Shown: positions 15,457 to 20,409 of the stretch, in pieces
How the letters are laid out: each line of letters begins with the position of its first letter
Numbering within the stretch: the stretch's first letter is position 1
Translations under genes and position numbers: made by a program
Notes under the pieces: model-generated
Told to the model about the DNA's origin: nothing
The model's database searches: none
What the model saw: the letters and a program-made list of their open reading frames with translations, nothing else
Origin: Tannerellaceae bacterium
Lineage (GTDB): Bacteria; Bacteroidota; Bacteroidia; Bacteroidales; Tannerellaceae
Reading direction: 5' to 3'
Length of the DNA: 20,409 nucleotides
Assembly (NCBI GenBank): GCA_031288615.1
Contig: JAITRC010000003.1
Coordinates: forward strand, 1-20,409

Positions 15457-15464
15457 CAAAGATA
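15457..15464 (-). promoter_or_regulatory. Promoter -7 box of the DUF4301-rpe-comEC operon
   Basis: TATCTTTG on the minus strand, 23 bp before the start codon at 15434. It lies one base away from the oppositely directed tRNA-Arg box, so the two promoters must share one binding region. Confidence 0.6.
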
Positions 15465-15465
15465 G

Positions 15466-15473
15466 TACTTTTG
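15466..15473 (+). promoter_or_regulatory. tRNA-Arg promoter -7 box
   Basis: TACTTTTG on the plus strand matches TAnnTTTG and ends 25 bp before the mature tRNA 5' end. Confidence 0.55.
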
Positions 15474-15498
15474 TGTCCCCTATACACCTGCTTCAACA

Positions 15499-15570
15499 GG
15501 TCTCGTAGTTCAATGGATAGAATAGAAGTTTCCTAAACTTTTGATTCGGGTTCGATTCCCGGCGAGACTA
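15499..15570 (+). tRNA. tRNA-Arg (anticodon CCT)
   Basis: 72 nt. Acceptor GGTCTCG/CGAGACT (first pair G-U) with discriminator A; D arm GTTC/GAAT; anticodon arm GAAGT-TTCCTAA-ACTTT with anticodon CCT; T arm TCGGG-TTCGATT-CCCGG. CCA is not encoded. tRNA-Arg genes are frequent integration sites, and the sequence character changes immediately downstream. Confidence 0.93.
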
Positions 15571-15855
15571 CCCCTAATCCCCCCTCGTACAGATGATTTG
15601 TCTATCTCTTCAAAACTTGGATAGTTGAAAATTTTGGGCAAAGAGGTTGAATAGTTCGAGAAAAAGGCTTACCTTCGGCCTCCGAAAGTATAGGAAGAGA
15701 GTTACTGATGTGGTTATATTTTATTTAACACATGAAAGAAATGCAAGAAGTTTAAAGTGTTTACTTTTACATCTCCCTTTACTTGGGAGAAATAAATTGG
15801 TAGGTACAGTGTAGATGGAGAGGACTATTATAATAAAAGAATAGAATTTACAAGT
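15571..15855 (+). other. AT-rich intergenic stretch after tRNA-Arg
   Basis: No gene is visible. It contains a CTTTCGG/CCGAAGG-type hairpin (TTCGGcctCCGAA, near 15674-15686) and a TCTCCC/GGGAGA hairpin with a 7-nt loop at about 15771-15789. TTTACTTTTA near 15756 is close to TAnnTTTG but lacks the final G. The stretch may hold the leader or promoter of the 15856 gene. I found no second copy of the tRNA 3' end that would mark an attachment site. Confidence 0.4.
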
Positions 15856-16695
15856 ATGAGATTAGAAGCTATCTGGACAAATAAAGGAGAGAGAATAGAT
15901 GTTCCCATTCTTCAAAGGTTTGCATTGCTTGACAGTGACGTCAGACTGGAAATACAACCTCTTGCTCCTTTGTCTATGGTTAGCGAATTGCTGGATTCGT
16001 ACTATAAGACGTTGAATGTTCCGGACAAAAAGATGGTATGTGGTCTCTTAGAAAATATCTTGGGTTGGCATATTGACTTGGCTGATAGGAAGAAAATCTT
16101 TAAGAAACTACACAAGAAGAGAGCTGGGAAGATGAAGAAAGAATCGGAAGAGGTTGGTGATAGAGGGTCTACTTATTTTCCTTTGTTGATGGATTTCTTT
16201 GACATCCAAGAAATCTGCCCACAAGTAACAAAGGTGGTGTTTTATGATGATCTGTGGAAAAGAGCCTATCGACGAGAAGATGCGGTCAACGGTTTCATTC
16301 AGGGAATGGAGCCTTTCCTGGACGGCTCTATCAAGAAAATCCGTAAGGAAGTGTTTGAAACCATGCGGGAAGCGTTGAAAGATGTCACCGTAATGGTCAA
16401 TATCAATGGTACGAAACAGGCCGTCGGCTTTACCTCCACCGGTTTGAAAGAGGCCATTAACCAGCCGCATGAACACTTTGTCGCCAAATTGGAAGCAGTC
16501 CGGAAGATTCTTACTGTATTGAAAAAAGCGAAGTACGTTTCCTCTGCTTCTGACTACGAAGGAAGGCATTTTACTTTCCATTACCTGAAAACCAAGATTG
16601 CGGGGGAAGAGTCGTTTATCGTACTCAAAGAAGATTCAAAAGCAGGGAAGACCACTCTGTATACAATTAAAAAAGAAGGAAAGAAAAAAGAGTGA
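15856..16695 (+). CDS. Chimeric protein: Cas5-like N-terminal half, LPD3/BECR-like C-terminal domain
   Basis: 279 aa. Residues ~1-140 (RLEAIWTNKGERIDVPILQRF, QPLAPLSMVSELLDSYYKT, KKMVCGLLENILGWHIDL, VVFYDDLWKRAYRRED) look like the N-terminal part of a Cas5 family RAMP protein of Bacteroidales type I CRISPR systems, including a Gly-Leu-Leu...Leu-Gly segment. Residues ~180-273 (VGFTSTGLKEAINQPHEHF, KILTVLKKAKYVSSA, FHYLKTKIAGEESFIVLKED, KTTLYTIKK) resemble the LPD3/BECR nuclease-like domain often found at the end of phage MuF-type proteins. The junction is near residue 143 (about 16285). The C-terminal half of Cas5 is missing. No other cas gene is in the window. Both assignments are from memory of the families; the LPD3-like end is the firmer one. 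Confidence 0.6.
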   Translation: MRLEAIWTNKGERIDVPILQRFALLDSDVRLEIQPLAPLSMVSELLDSYYKTLNVPDKKMVCGLLENILGWHIDLADRKKIFKKLHKKRAGKMKKESEEVGDRGSTYFPLLMDFFDIQEICPQVTKVVFYDDLWKRAYRREDAVNGFIQGMEPFLDGSIKKIRKEVFETMREALKDVTVMVNINGTKQAVGFTSTGLKEAINQPHEHFVAKLEAVRKILTVLKKAKYVSSASDYEGRHFTFHYLKTKIAGEESFIVLKEDSKAGKTTLYTIKKEGKKKE

Positions 16696-16752
16696 CCGGG
16701 CCCACGTTTCCGGATTAACAGTCCGGAACAGAATCCTTCGCCACTCTTTTTT
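16684..16752. terminator. Bidirectional intrinsic terminator after the chimeric gene
   Basis: AAAAAAGAGTG (16684-16694) and CACTCTTTTTT (16742-16752) form an 11-bp stem ending in a T tract, with an inner TTCCGGA/TCCGGAA hairpin at 16708-16728. The stop codon of the gene at 15856 lies inside the left arm. Confidence 0.75.
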
Positions 16753-16796
16753 CTATGCCACAAAAATACATACTCTGAATAAACAAACAAGCACTC

Positions 16797-16925
16797 ATGA
16801 AAACTTTCGACACGCGAAGCTTCGATTTGCTGTTGACAAACTTGGACAAGGTCAAAGACGACCTGCATAAATTGCAAGCCGACACTCTGCCGGTGAAGGA
16901 AGTGAACAGCCTTCTAAAAAAGTAA
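16797..16925 (+). CDS. Small hypothetical protein (42 aa)
   Basis: ATG at 16797: MKTFDTRSFDLLLTNLDKV, then KDDLHKLQADTLPVKEVN and LLKK before TAA. It is amphipathic and probably coiled-coil. The LPVKEV pattern resembles the region just before the helix-turn-helix of small Bacteroidetes excisionase-like proteins, so this may be a truncated one; this is a weak inference. The stop codon is inside the stem of a terminator that serves the convergent genes. No obvious promoter box was found. Confidence 0.45.
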   Translation: MKTFDTRSFDLLLTNLDKVKDDLHKLQADTLPVKEVNSLLKK

Positions 16926-16951
16926 GGCGAAACTTCACAGCCTCGCCTTAC
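16916..16951 (-). terminator. Intrinsic terminator of the minus-strand HTH/60-aa pair
   Basis: GTAAGGCGA (16922-16930) pairs with TCGCCTTAC (16943-16951), 9 bp with a 12-nt loop. On the minus strand the stem is followed directly by six T (16921-16916). It is 33 bp beyond the stop codon of the 60-aa gene. Confidence 0.8.
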
Positions 16952-16983
16952 ACACACTATTAAAGACTATAAAAAACAGAGGA

Positions 16984-17166
16984 TTATTCAGTCAGGTTAT
17001 TACGCTTTAAAATCATAAGGACAGTGTCCTCTGAGATATAGAACTCATTTTTGAGGGTAACAAATATATCTTTGAATGTAAGCCCTTCGCTTACAAGGAC
17101 ACGGAAGCATCCCAATAACGCCTTGTCGCGCTCCTCTAACAATTGATTATCCCTTCCTTTACCCAT
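16984..17166 (-). CDS. Small phage- or mobile-element-type protein (60 aa)
   Basis: MGKGRDNQLLEERDKALLGC, then FRVLVSEGLTFKDIFVTLKN and EFYISEDTVLMILKRNNLTE. Charged, all-helical, with a C-terminal pattern (a level of helix-turn-helix spacing around FKDIFVTL and ISEDTVLMIL) that resembles small putative DNA-binding proteins common in Bacteroidales phages and conjugative elements. I cannot name a family. It lies 36 bp downstream of the HipB-like regulator on the same strand and is followed by an intrinsic terminator, so the two are probably co-transcribed. Confidence 0.6.
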   Translation of the reverse strand: MGKGRDNQLLEERDKALLGCFRVLVSEGLTFKDIFVTLKNEFYISEDTVLMILKRNNLTE

Positions 17167-17202
17167 TATGGCTTCCCGTTTACCTTTGAAGGATTACCTC
17201 CC

Positions 17203-17433
17203 TCAATAATTGCCTTTACTGTCCTTTTCATTGCTTCTAATTTTTATATTGTCCTCTTTGAGCAGCTCAAAGAGGACTTCCAAAACCTCCAGGACGGCCA
17301 AGAACACATCCAGCCGGAGGGTCTTCTTACCTTCCTCAAACTGCTTTAATCCCCAGTCGGAAAGGCTCTGTGAAGTGCCCCGGCGTTGAGCTACCCGTTG
17401 CACGCGGCGTCTTTTCGAGGATTCATCAACCAT
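17203..17433 (-). CDS. HipB/XRE-like helix-turn-helix regulator, possibly damaged (76 aa)
   Basis: Taken from the ATG at 17431-17433 (MVDESSKRRRVQRVAQRRG); the frame is open to an ATG at 17587-17589, but that extension looks unconvincing. The segment RRGTSQSLSDWGLKQFEEGK with LRLDVFLAVLEVLEVLFELL matches XRE regulators of the HipB type, but between LSDW and the QFEEGK block about six residues seem to be missing, which would remove part of the recognition turn. It may be decayed. The C-terminal coding region contains a perfect 27-nt palindrome (17251-17277). It overlaps the start of the opposite-strand large ORF by 48 bp if both starts are right. Confidence 0.5.
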   Translation of the reverse strand: MVDESSKRRRVQRVAQRRGTSQSLSDWGLKQFEEGKKTLRLDVFLAVLEVLEVLFELLKEDNIKIRSNEKDSKGNY

Positions 17434-18777
17434 CCAGGCCGGTATGTGGTTCCGGATTACAGGCCGGTGGAGAGCGGAAAAGATGTGTTTGGCCAGAATG
17501 ACAGACTTATACCAGAGCTTCTGTTTCTGTATTTCGACTACCTGGCGCAAGAGCTCACAGATGACCATAATGACAATGTGGTTGGGCAAGCGGAGATTGT
17601 TGCGACGGAGGAGAAAGTGAATACTACTTTATCTACGGTGATAAACAATTCGCTTGTTGAGATTGATTCAAGTGTAGATGCTGTTTATTCACGGTTGTCG
17701 GCAACAAATAGTACTTTGTCGGACATTTTAAAACAGAATAAAGAGATGAACACGAGAATGGCAACTATGACGTCTGCCCTGGTGGCGTTAACGACGTTAA
17801 TCGGTGAAGGTCAAGAGATTAACAACGTCAATCTTAAGCAGATTCATAAGCAGTTAGACAAGACGTTATACGTTCTTGACCAGGATGCGGAACCGGTACC
17901 ACCGCCTGATCCGGTGTACCGGTTTGAGGTGCTTGGTATGGATATTGCGGAGGACTTGGAAGCTCCGACCAACTTCTTCCTGGGACTAGATCAATTGTAC
18001 CACTTTCATTTTGATTTAGTTAGCTCTCAGGATGGCCTGGTAACTGAGTTGCCAGAGCTGCAGATGGTCGGAGATTTTGTACCGTACGGTGCGTTCCTGT
18101 CGCTTCCGGATGACCCTACCGGGAACATTGTTCTGAACTTGTTCTATGACAAGGATGCGGTTCTTCCGGAGACAATCAGTTTCGGTATTCAGTTGACGCA
18201 AAAGGAAACCGGGAATGTGATCACGATGCCGGTGACGATAAAGAAATATGTGCAGAAAAATTTGTCTCTTTCTTTCCGTATTGATCTTTATCAAGAGGTG
18301 TTTTCTTATGTTGAAATCTATGAGCGTCGTCCTGATGGCTTCGATGGCTATCTTGGTCGTGCCACAAAAGGTGGATTGACTGTTTCTGTTTTAGTAGATG
18401 CTCCAATTAATTTTTATTTTAAAGTGCATACGATTGGTGTCTTTTCTGATGCTATATTTTTACGTGCTGTTTCTGCTGGTTTAGATTATCTTCTTACTTA
18501 TGAATCTTCGGGTACTTTAGTTAGATATTACACCTGGAGCGTTACGGCTGAAGTCTTATCGCAAATGCTTGAGCATGATCCTCTTGTTTTGGTTTTTTCA
18601 ACAGGATTAATGCCCCCTTCTTCCATCGAGCCGGTTGAAGATTTTAATGAAGAGGCGGAGGTATTCTATTATAAGCTTGATGGTGTAGAGGCTGGCAATG
18701 AGTTGCCAACCAAGCCGGGTGTATACATTAAGGTTGCAGAGAAAGGTAAAAAGGTAGAGAAGATAGTAGTGAAGTAA
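17386..18777 (+). CDS. Large tail-fibre- or surface-like protein, mosaic (463 aa)
   Basis: The longest frame starts MSYPLHAASFRGFINHPGRY; the true start may be later, since this end is antisense to the regulator gene. Residues ~70-165 are a Ser/Thr/Asn-rich coiled coil (INNSLVEIDSSVDAVYSRLS, SDILKQNKEMNTRMATM, NNVNLKQIHKQLDKTLYVLD), then a Pro hinge (EPVPPPDPVYRFEV), then beta-rich domains, and a terminal ELPTKPGVYIKVAEKGKK...IVVK motif like that closing many Bacteroides surface and phage proteins. The arrangement is like a phage receptor-binding or tail fibre protein; inference only. Codon use changes near residue 305 from mixed to T-ending codons, suggesting a recombined C-terminal part. 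Confidence 0.65.
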   Translation: MSYPLHAASFRGFINHPGRYVVPDYRPVESGKDVFGQNDRLIPELLFLYFDYLAQELTDDHNDNVVGQAEIVATEEKVNTTLSTVINNSLVEIDSSVDAVYSRLSATNSTLSDILKQNKEMNTRMATMTSALVALTTLIGEGQEINNVNLKQIHKQLDKTLYVLDQDAEPVPPPDPVYRFEVLGMDIAEDLEAPTNFFLGLDQLYHFHFDLVSSQDGLVTELPELQMVGDFVPYGAFLSLPDDPTGNIVLNLFYDKDAVLPETISFGIQLTQKETGNVITMPVTIKKYVQKNLSLSFRIDLYQEVFSYVEIYERRPDGFDGYLGRATKGGLTVSVLVDAPINFYFKVHTIGVFSDAIFLRAVSAGLDYLLTYESSGTLVRYYTWSVTAEVLSQMLEHDPLVLVFSTGLMPPSSIEPVEDFNEEAEVFYYKLDGVEAGNELPTKPGVYIKVAEKGKKVEKIVVK

Positions 18778-18796
18778 ACAAAAAAAACAAGTGTGT

Positions 18797-18922
18797 ATGA
18801 TTGATGAGATTTTTGGGATTCCTTTTGATAGGGATGATTCCTTTGACGAGGATAATCATGATTCATTTTCTTGGGAGAATAATACTTATGATGAAGAGGA
18901 TGACGGAGAGGGCGGTTATTAG
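18797..18922 (+). CDS. Small very acidic protein (41 aa)
   Basis: ATG at 18797, 19 bp after the large gene: MIDEIFGIPFDRDDSFDED, then NHDSFSWENNTYDEEDDGEG and a terminal GY. About one third of residues are Asp or Glu. Very small acidic ORFs directly following a structural gene are common in phage-derived modules. No family recognised. After its TAG stop the same frame stays open for another 67 codons (18923-19126). Confidence 0.5.
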   Translation: MIDEIFGIPFDRDDSFDEDNHDSFSWENNTYDEEDDGEGGY

Positions 18923-19126
18923 AATCGATTTATCTTAGCAAATATTAAGATAAAAACAAAAGAAAAGAAGTTAGTCCCGGCGGGTCTGCGAGACACGACG
19001 GTGGGAGCGAGCACCGGGAGTGTGATTTTGTGGGTGGATAGCCCAAATCCGAGTGTAGGGCCACCGGCACCTATATTGGAGAAGTCGGGTGCGGTTGTAT
19101 CCGACTTCGAAGGTAGCAATAATTGA
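18923..19126 (+). pseudogene. Open fragment without start, ending inside the CRISPR-like repeat
   Basis: In frame with, and directly after, the TAG of the 41-aa gene, 67 codons run to TGA at 19124-19126. The translation turns protein-like from about 18960 (KKLVPAGLRDTTVGASTG, LWVDSPNPSVGPPAPILEKS, GAVVSDFEGSNN) and GC content rises sharply there. There is no ATG; a GTG start at Val in DTTVGAS is possible (about 44 aa). The last ~11 codons are the inverted repeat. It is probably a relic of a different gene. An AT-rich hairpin TTTATCTTA/TAAGATAAA sits at 18929-18954. Confidence 0.35.
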
Positions 19127-19653
19127 AAGCAATTCACAACAGATTCTTGTAGGGGAAAGCTTTATAGAGGAGATTCGGGAACCCTCTAAGGAAATTCTTA
19201 CAGAGTTGTGGGAAGAGGCTACGATTAAAACGGTGGTAGCGGCGGCATGGAGGGCTAAGTTGTTGAAAGAAAATGCATCTCGTTCTTATCACAGTTTCCA
19301 GAATGTAGAAATTAATTTACAGGTGTTTGTGATAACTGATTTTTACGAGTTTTTATCGTGGTGTAAGGAAAAAGGATGGTGCCACACTTCAATGGACAAT
19401 ATAACATACAAAGATTATAAAGGTAATATTCAAGAAAGGTTCTCCATATGGAGATAATCGGATAAGAAACCGTTAGTTGTATGTACCTATTACGATAGTG
19501 AAGGAGGTAAAAAGAGAGAGGCATTCTTTTTTTGAACATGAACAAAACAATTTCCCCAAGGGCGCAACAATAAAATATTCAGAAAATGAATATCAACAAA
19601 TGATAAATGAAAATCAACTTAAATTCCAACCCTCTCTGAAAGAGACTCTATAA
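19089..19653 (+). pseudogene. Decayed gene, unknown family
   Basis: From a GTG at 19089 (inside the repeat zone) the frame reads about 122 codons to TAA at 19455-19457 (ESFIEEIREPSKEILTELW, NVEINLQVFVITDFYEFLSW, NITYKDYKGNIQERFSIWR). The same frame continues protein-like (SDKKPLVVCTYYDSEGGKK) until a stop created by the seven-T run at 19528-19534. Removing one T lets it run on (EHEQNNFPKGATIKYSENEY, QQMINENQLKFQ) to TAA at 19651-19653. So one nonsense change and one homopolymer frameshift interrupt what looks like a single ~187-residue protein. The authentic start may lie at or before the repeat. I do not recognise it. Confidence 0.5.
19094..19140 (-). repeat. CRISPR-like 47-nt repeat, left copy (minus orientation)
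   Basis: On the minus strand it reads GTTGTGAATTGCTTTCAATT... and ends ...GTCGGATACAAC, 47 nt. It differs from the right copy (20096-20142) at three positions, all in the last third. The start GTTGTG, the CTTTCAA block and the final ACAAC match the layout of the 47-nt type II-C repeats of Bacteroides. Its promoter box is damaged (TACCTTCG instead of TACCTTTG). Confidence 0.65.
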
Positions 19654-20022
19654 ACTTATCAGCCCAATCCGAAAAGTCTTTATACCGCTCAACCATAAAT
19701 GTGGCTTGCGATAGATAGTACGAGACTACACTTCCTGATTTATACCCCATTGCTTGGCTGATGATTTTCGTAGCCCATGCGGAATACGTCCTTCAATCAG
19801 GTTAATAGGTGAATACAACGCAATAACCACGAACACAAACATAGTGCCTCCGTATGGACTTTTCTCTTCTATCTGCACGAAGTGCTTGTACATATCTGGT
19901 ATCAGGCGAACATCGGTGAAACGCGGTTCACTTGCTTCCTTTTTGAGGTCGTGTGCTGCTTTGTAGTTATCTTTAACCTCCCTTAGATACTCAATTCGCA
20001 TTCGGATACTGTATGTTCCCAT
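19619..20022 (-). pseudogene. Frameshifted helical gene of mobile-element type
   Basis: From ATG at 20020-20022: MGTYSIRMRIEYLREVKDNY, LKKEASEPRFTDVRLIPDMYK, MFVFVVIALYSPINLIEGR. Near 19765-19768 the run of four T (plus strand) puts the frame out: with five, the reading continues IISQAMGYKSGSVVSYYLSQ, then ATFMVERYKDFSDWADKFIE, to TAA at 19619-19621, giving about 134 residues. The block AMGYKSGSVVSYYLSQA looks like a helix-turn-helix. The gene is therefore probably a DNA-binding protein of an integrated element, broken by a one-base deletion. Its 3' end overlaps the convergent decayed gene by about 35 bp. A hairpin overlaps the start codon. Confidence 0.55.
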
Positions 20023-20059
20023 ACAAACAAGGGCAACTATTTGTCGCCCGTGTTTGTAT
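20021..20059. promoter_or_regulatory. Inverted repeat at the start of the 20022 gene
   Basis: ATACAAACAAGGGC (20021-20034) is inverted at 20046-20059 with 13 of 14 matches and an 11-nt centre. It overlaps the ATG of the minus-strand gene, so it could be an operator for autoregulation or an RNA hairpin that blocks ribosome entry. Confidence 0.5.
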
Positions 20060-20079
20060 ACCTATTGCGGTTGATTTTA

Positions 20080-20091
20080 CCCCCCCCCCCC
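20080..20091 (+). repeat. C12 homopolymer tract
   Basis: Twelve consecutive C directly upstream of the CRISPR-like repeat and of the promoter box of the 20158 gene. Tracts of this length slip during replication, so its length may vary between cells or be miscalled in the assembly. Confidence 0.7.
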
Positions 20092-20095
20092 AGAA

Positions 20096-20142
20096 GTTGT
20101 GAATTGCTTTCAATTATTGCTACCTTTGAAGTTGGAGACAAC
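20096..20142 (+). repeat. CRISPR-like 47-nt repeat, right copy
   Basis: Reads GTTGTGAATTGCTTTCAATT at the left, TACCTTTGAAGTTGG in the middle-right and ends GGAGACAAC, 47 nt. From memory, the Bacteroides fragilis type II-C repeat has the same length, starts GTTGTGATTTGCTTTCAAAT and has a TATCTTTGAAC block at the same place. No further copy follows within the next 270 bp, so it is not part of an array. The first bases GTTGT and the last ACAAC are complementary, as in many CRISPR repeats. Confidence 0.7.
20121..20128 (+). promoter_or_regulatory. Promoter box inside the right CRISPR-like repeat
   Basis: TACCTTTG matches TAnnTTTG. GTTG at 20096-20099 lies 21 bp upstream, a suitable -33 position. 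The start codon of the next gene is 29 bp downstream of the box. Confidence 0.6.
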
Positions 20143-20157
20143 TTTGCAAACTCAAAT

Positions 20158-20409
20158 ATGGTACAAGCAATGGAAAAAGGATGTTTAATATCACTGATAT
20201 GTGTTTTTGCAGTTCTTGTATTAATTACGTACCAATGTCCTTCGAACACAAATTCCTCTACGGGTATTGAAAAAACTCACGATTCACCGCAAAAAAATTA
20301 TTCCGTTAATGACTTATATGGGATATGGGAAACGACGTATGTTGCAGAATCAAAGGAAGAGTCTGTTAACTGGGAAGCGATAAAGGAGGACGTACGTAAA
20401 GACTTTGAC
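20158..20409 (+). CDS. Membrane-anchored or lipoprotein-like protein, N-terminal part, runs off the right edge
   Basis: ATG at 20158, alternative Met5: MVQAMEKGCLISLICVFAVL, hydrophobic, then LITYQCPSNTNSSTG. The Cys at residue ~27 is preceded by LITYQ, a poor lipobox, so a plain membrane anchor or uncleaved signal is also possible. The exported part starts YSVNDLYGIWETTYVAESKE, like the opening strand of lipocalin-like Bacteroidetes lipoproteins and like the GIWKATHTA of the gene at 1361-1864. At least 84 residues are present. It is driven by the promoter box in the CRISPR-like repeat. Confidence 0.65.
   Translation, partial: MVQAMEKGCLISLICVFAVLVLITYQCPSNTNSSTGIEKTHDSPQKNYSVNDLYGIWETTYVAESKEESVNWEAIKEDVRKDFD

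Noticed and set aside
17386..18777. Fibre-like gene as target of a diversity-generating retroelement
   Set aside because: No reverse transcriptase and no near-identical template repeat with adenine-specific differences is present in the window.
18919..19137. Minus-strand frame starting with GTG inside the left repeat
   Set aside because: The translation has no recognisable features and is probably a shadow, though a transcript from the repeat would cover it if its damaged promoter works.
19094..20142. The two 47-nt copies as terminal inverted repeats of an insertion sequence
   Set aside because: No transposase lies between them, the flanks show no target duplication, and the sequence fits long CRISPR repeats better. 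A mobile role is left open in the findings.

Overview
The window is a stretch of Bacteroidales chromosome. Evidence for this is the repeated TAnnTTTG promoter boxes upstream of genes, a Bacteroides-type ATP-dependent PEP carboxykinase, a DUF4301 protein, Bacteroidetes-style lipoproteins and a TonB-dependent receptor. Protein style and roughly 50% GC suggest the Tannerella/Porphyromonas/Parabacteroides neighbourhood; this is inference, since no rRNA is present.

Layout. 1-2070 is accessory: a truncated gene at the left edge, a coding remnant, a small membrane protein, a lipocalin-like lipoprotein and a 174-bp MITE-like element with a 5-bp target duplication. 2076-15434 is core and almost all on the minus strand: sugar transferase, tsaC, nadD and a YicC-family RNase preceded by tRNA-Val; then pckA, dxs, a small exported protein and a TonB receptor; then, divergently, a pyruvoyl-dependent arginine decarboxylase (plus strand); then comEC, rpe and a DUF4301 gene. 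A tRNA-Arg(CCU) at 15499-15570 marks an abrupt boundary. From 15.6 kb to the end the DNA is more AT-rich and carries mobile or prophage-like material: a chimeric Cas5-like/LPD3-like gene, small phage-type ORFs, a HipB-like regulator, a mosaic tail-fibre or surface-like protein, two decayed genes, and the start of a lipocalin-like membrane-anchored protein.

Most notable. (1) Two 47-nt sequences closely resembling the long repeats of Bacteroides type II-C CRISPR arrays lie in inverted orientation about 950 bp apart, with no spacers or cas9 nearby. The right copy contains a good promoter box and sits just upstream of a gene. (2) An in-frame fusion joins a Cas5-like N-terminal half to an LPD3/BECR-type phage nuclease-like domain. 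(3) A 117-bp direct duplication, made of the end of the TonB-receptor gene, the dxs promoter and the dxs start, exactly brackets an inserted 192-aa exported-protein gene, which thereby has its own copy of the dxs promoter. (4) The tRNA-Val gene is wedged between the pckA terminator and the yicC start codon with almost no spare sequence. (5) Strand composition switches from G-rich to C-rich inside the TonB-receptor gene, as expected near a replication terminus.

How the genes fit together. The core minus-strand groups are ordinary housekeeping units: YicC RNase and NAD synthesis, with tsaC (t6A tRNA modification) and an envelope sugar transferase under a likely second promoter; isoprenoid (dxs) and gluconeogenic (pckA) genes from single promoters; and a DUF4301-rpe-comEC operon with overlapping or abutting genes.
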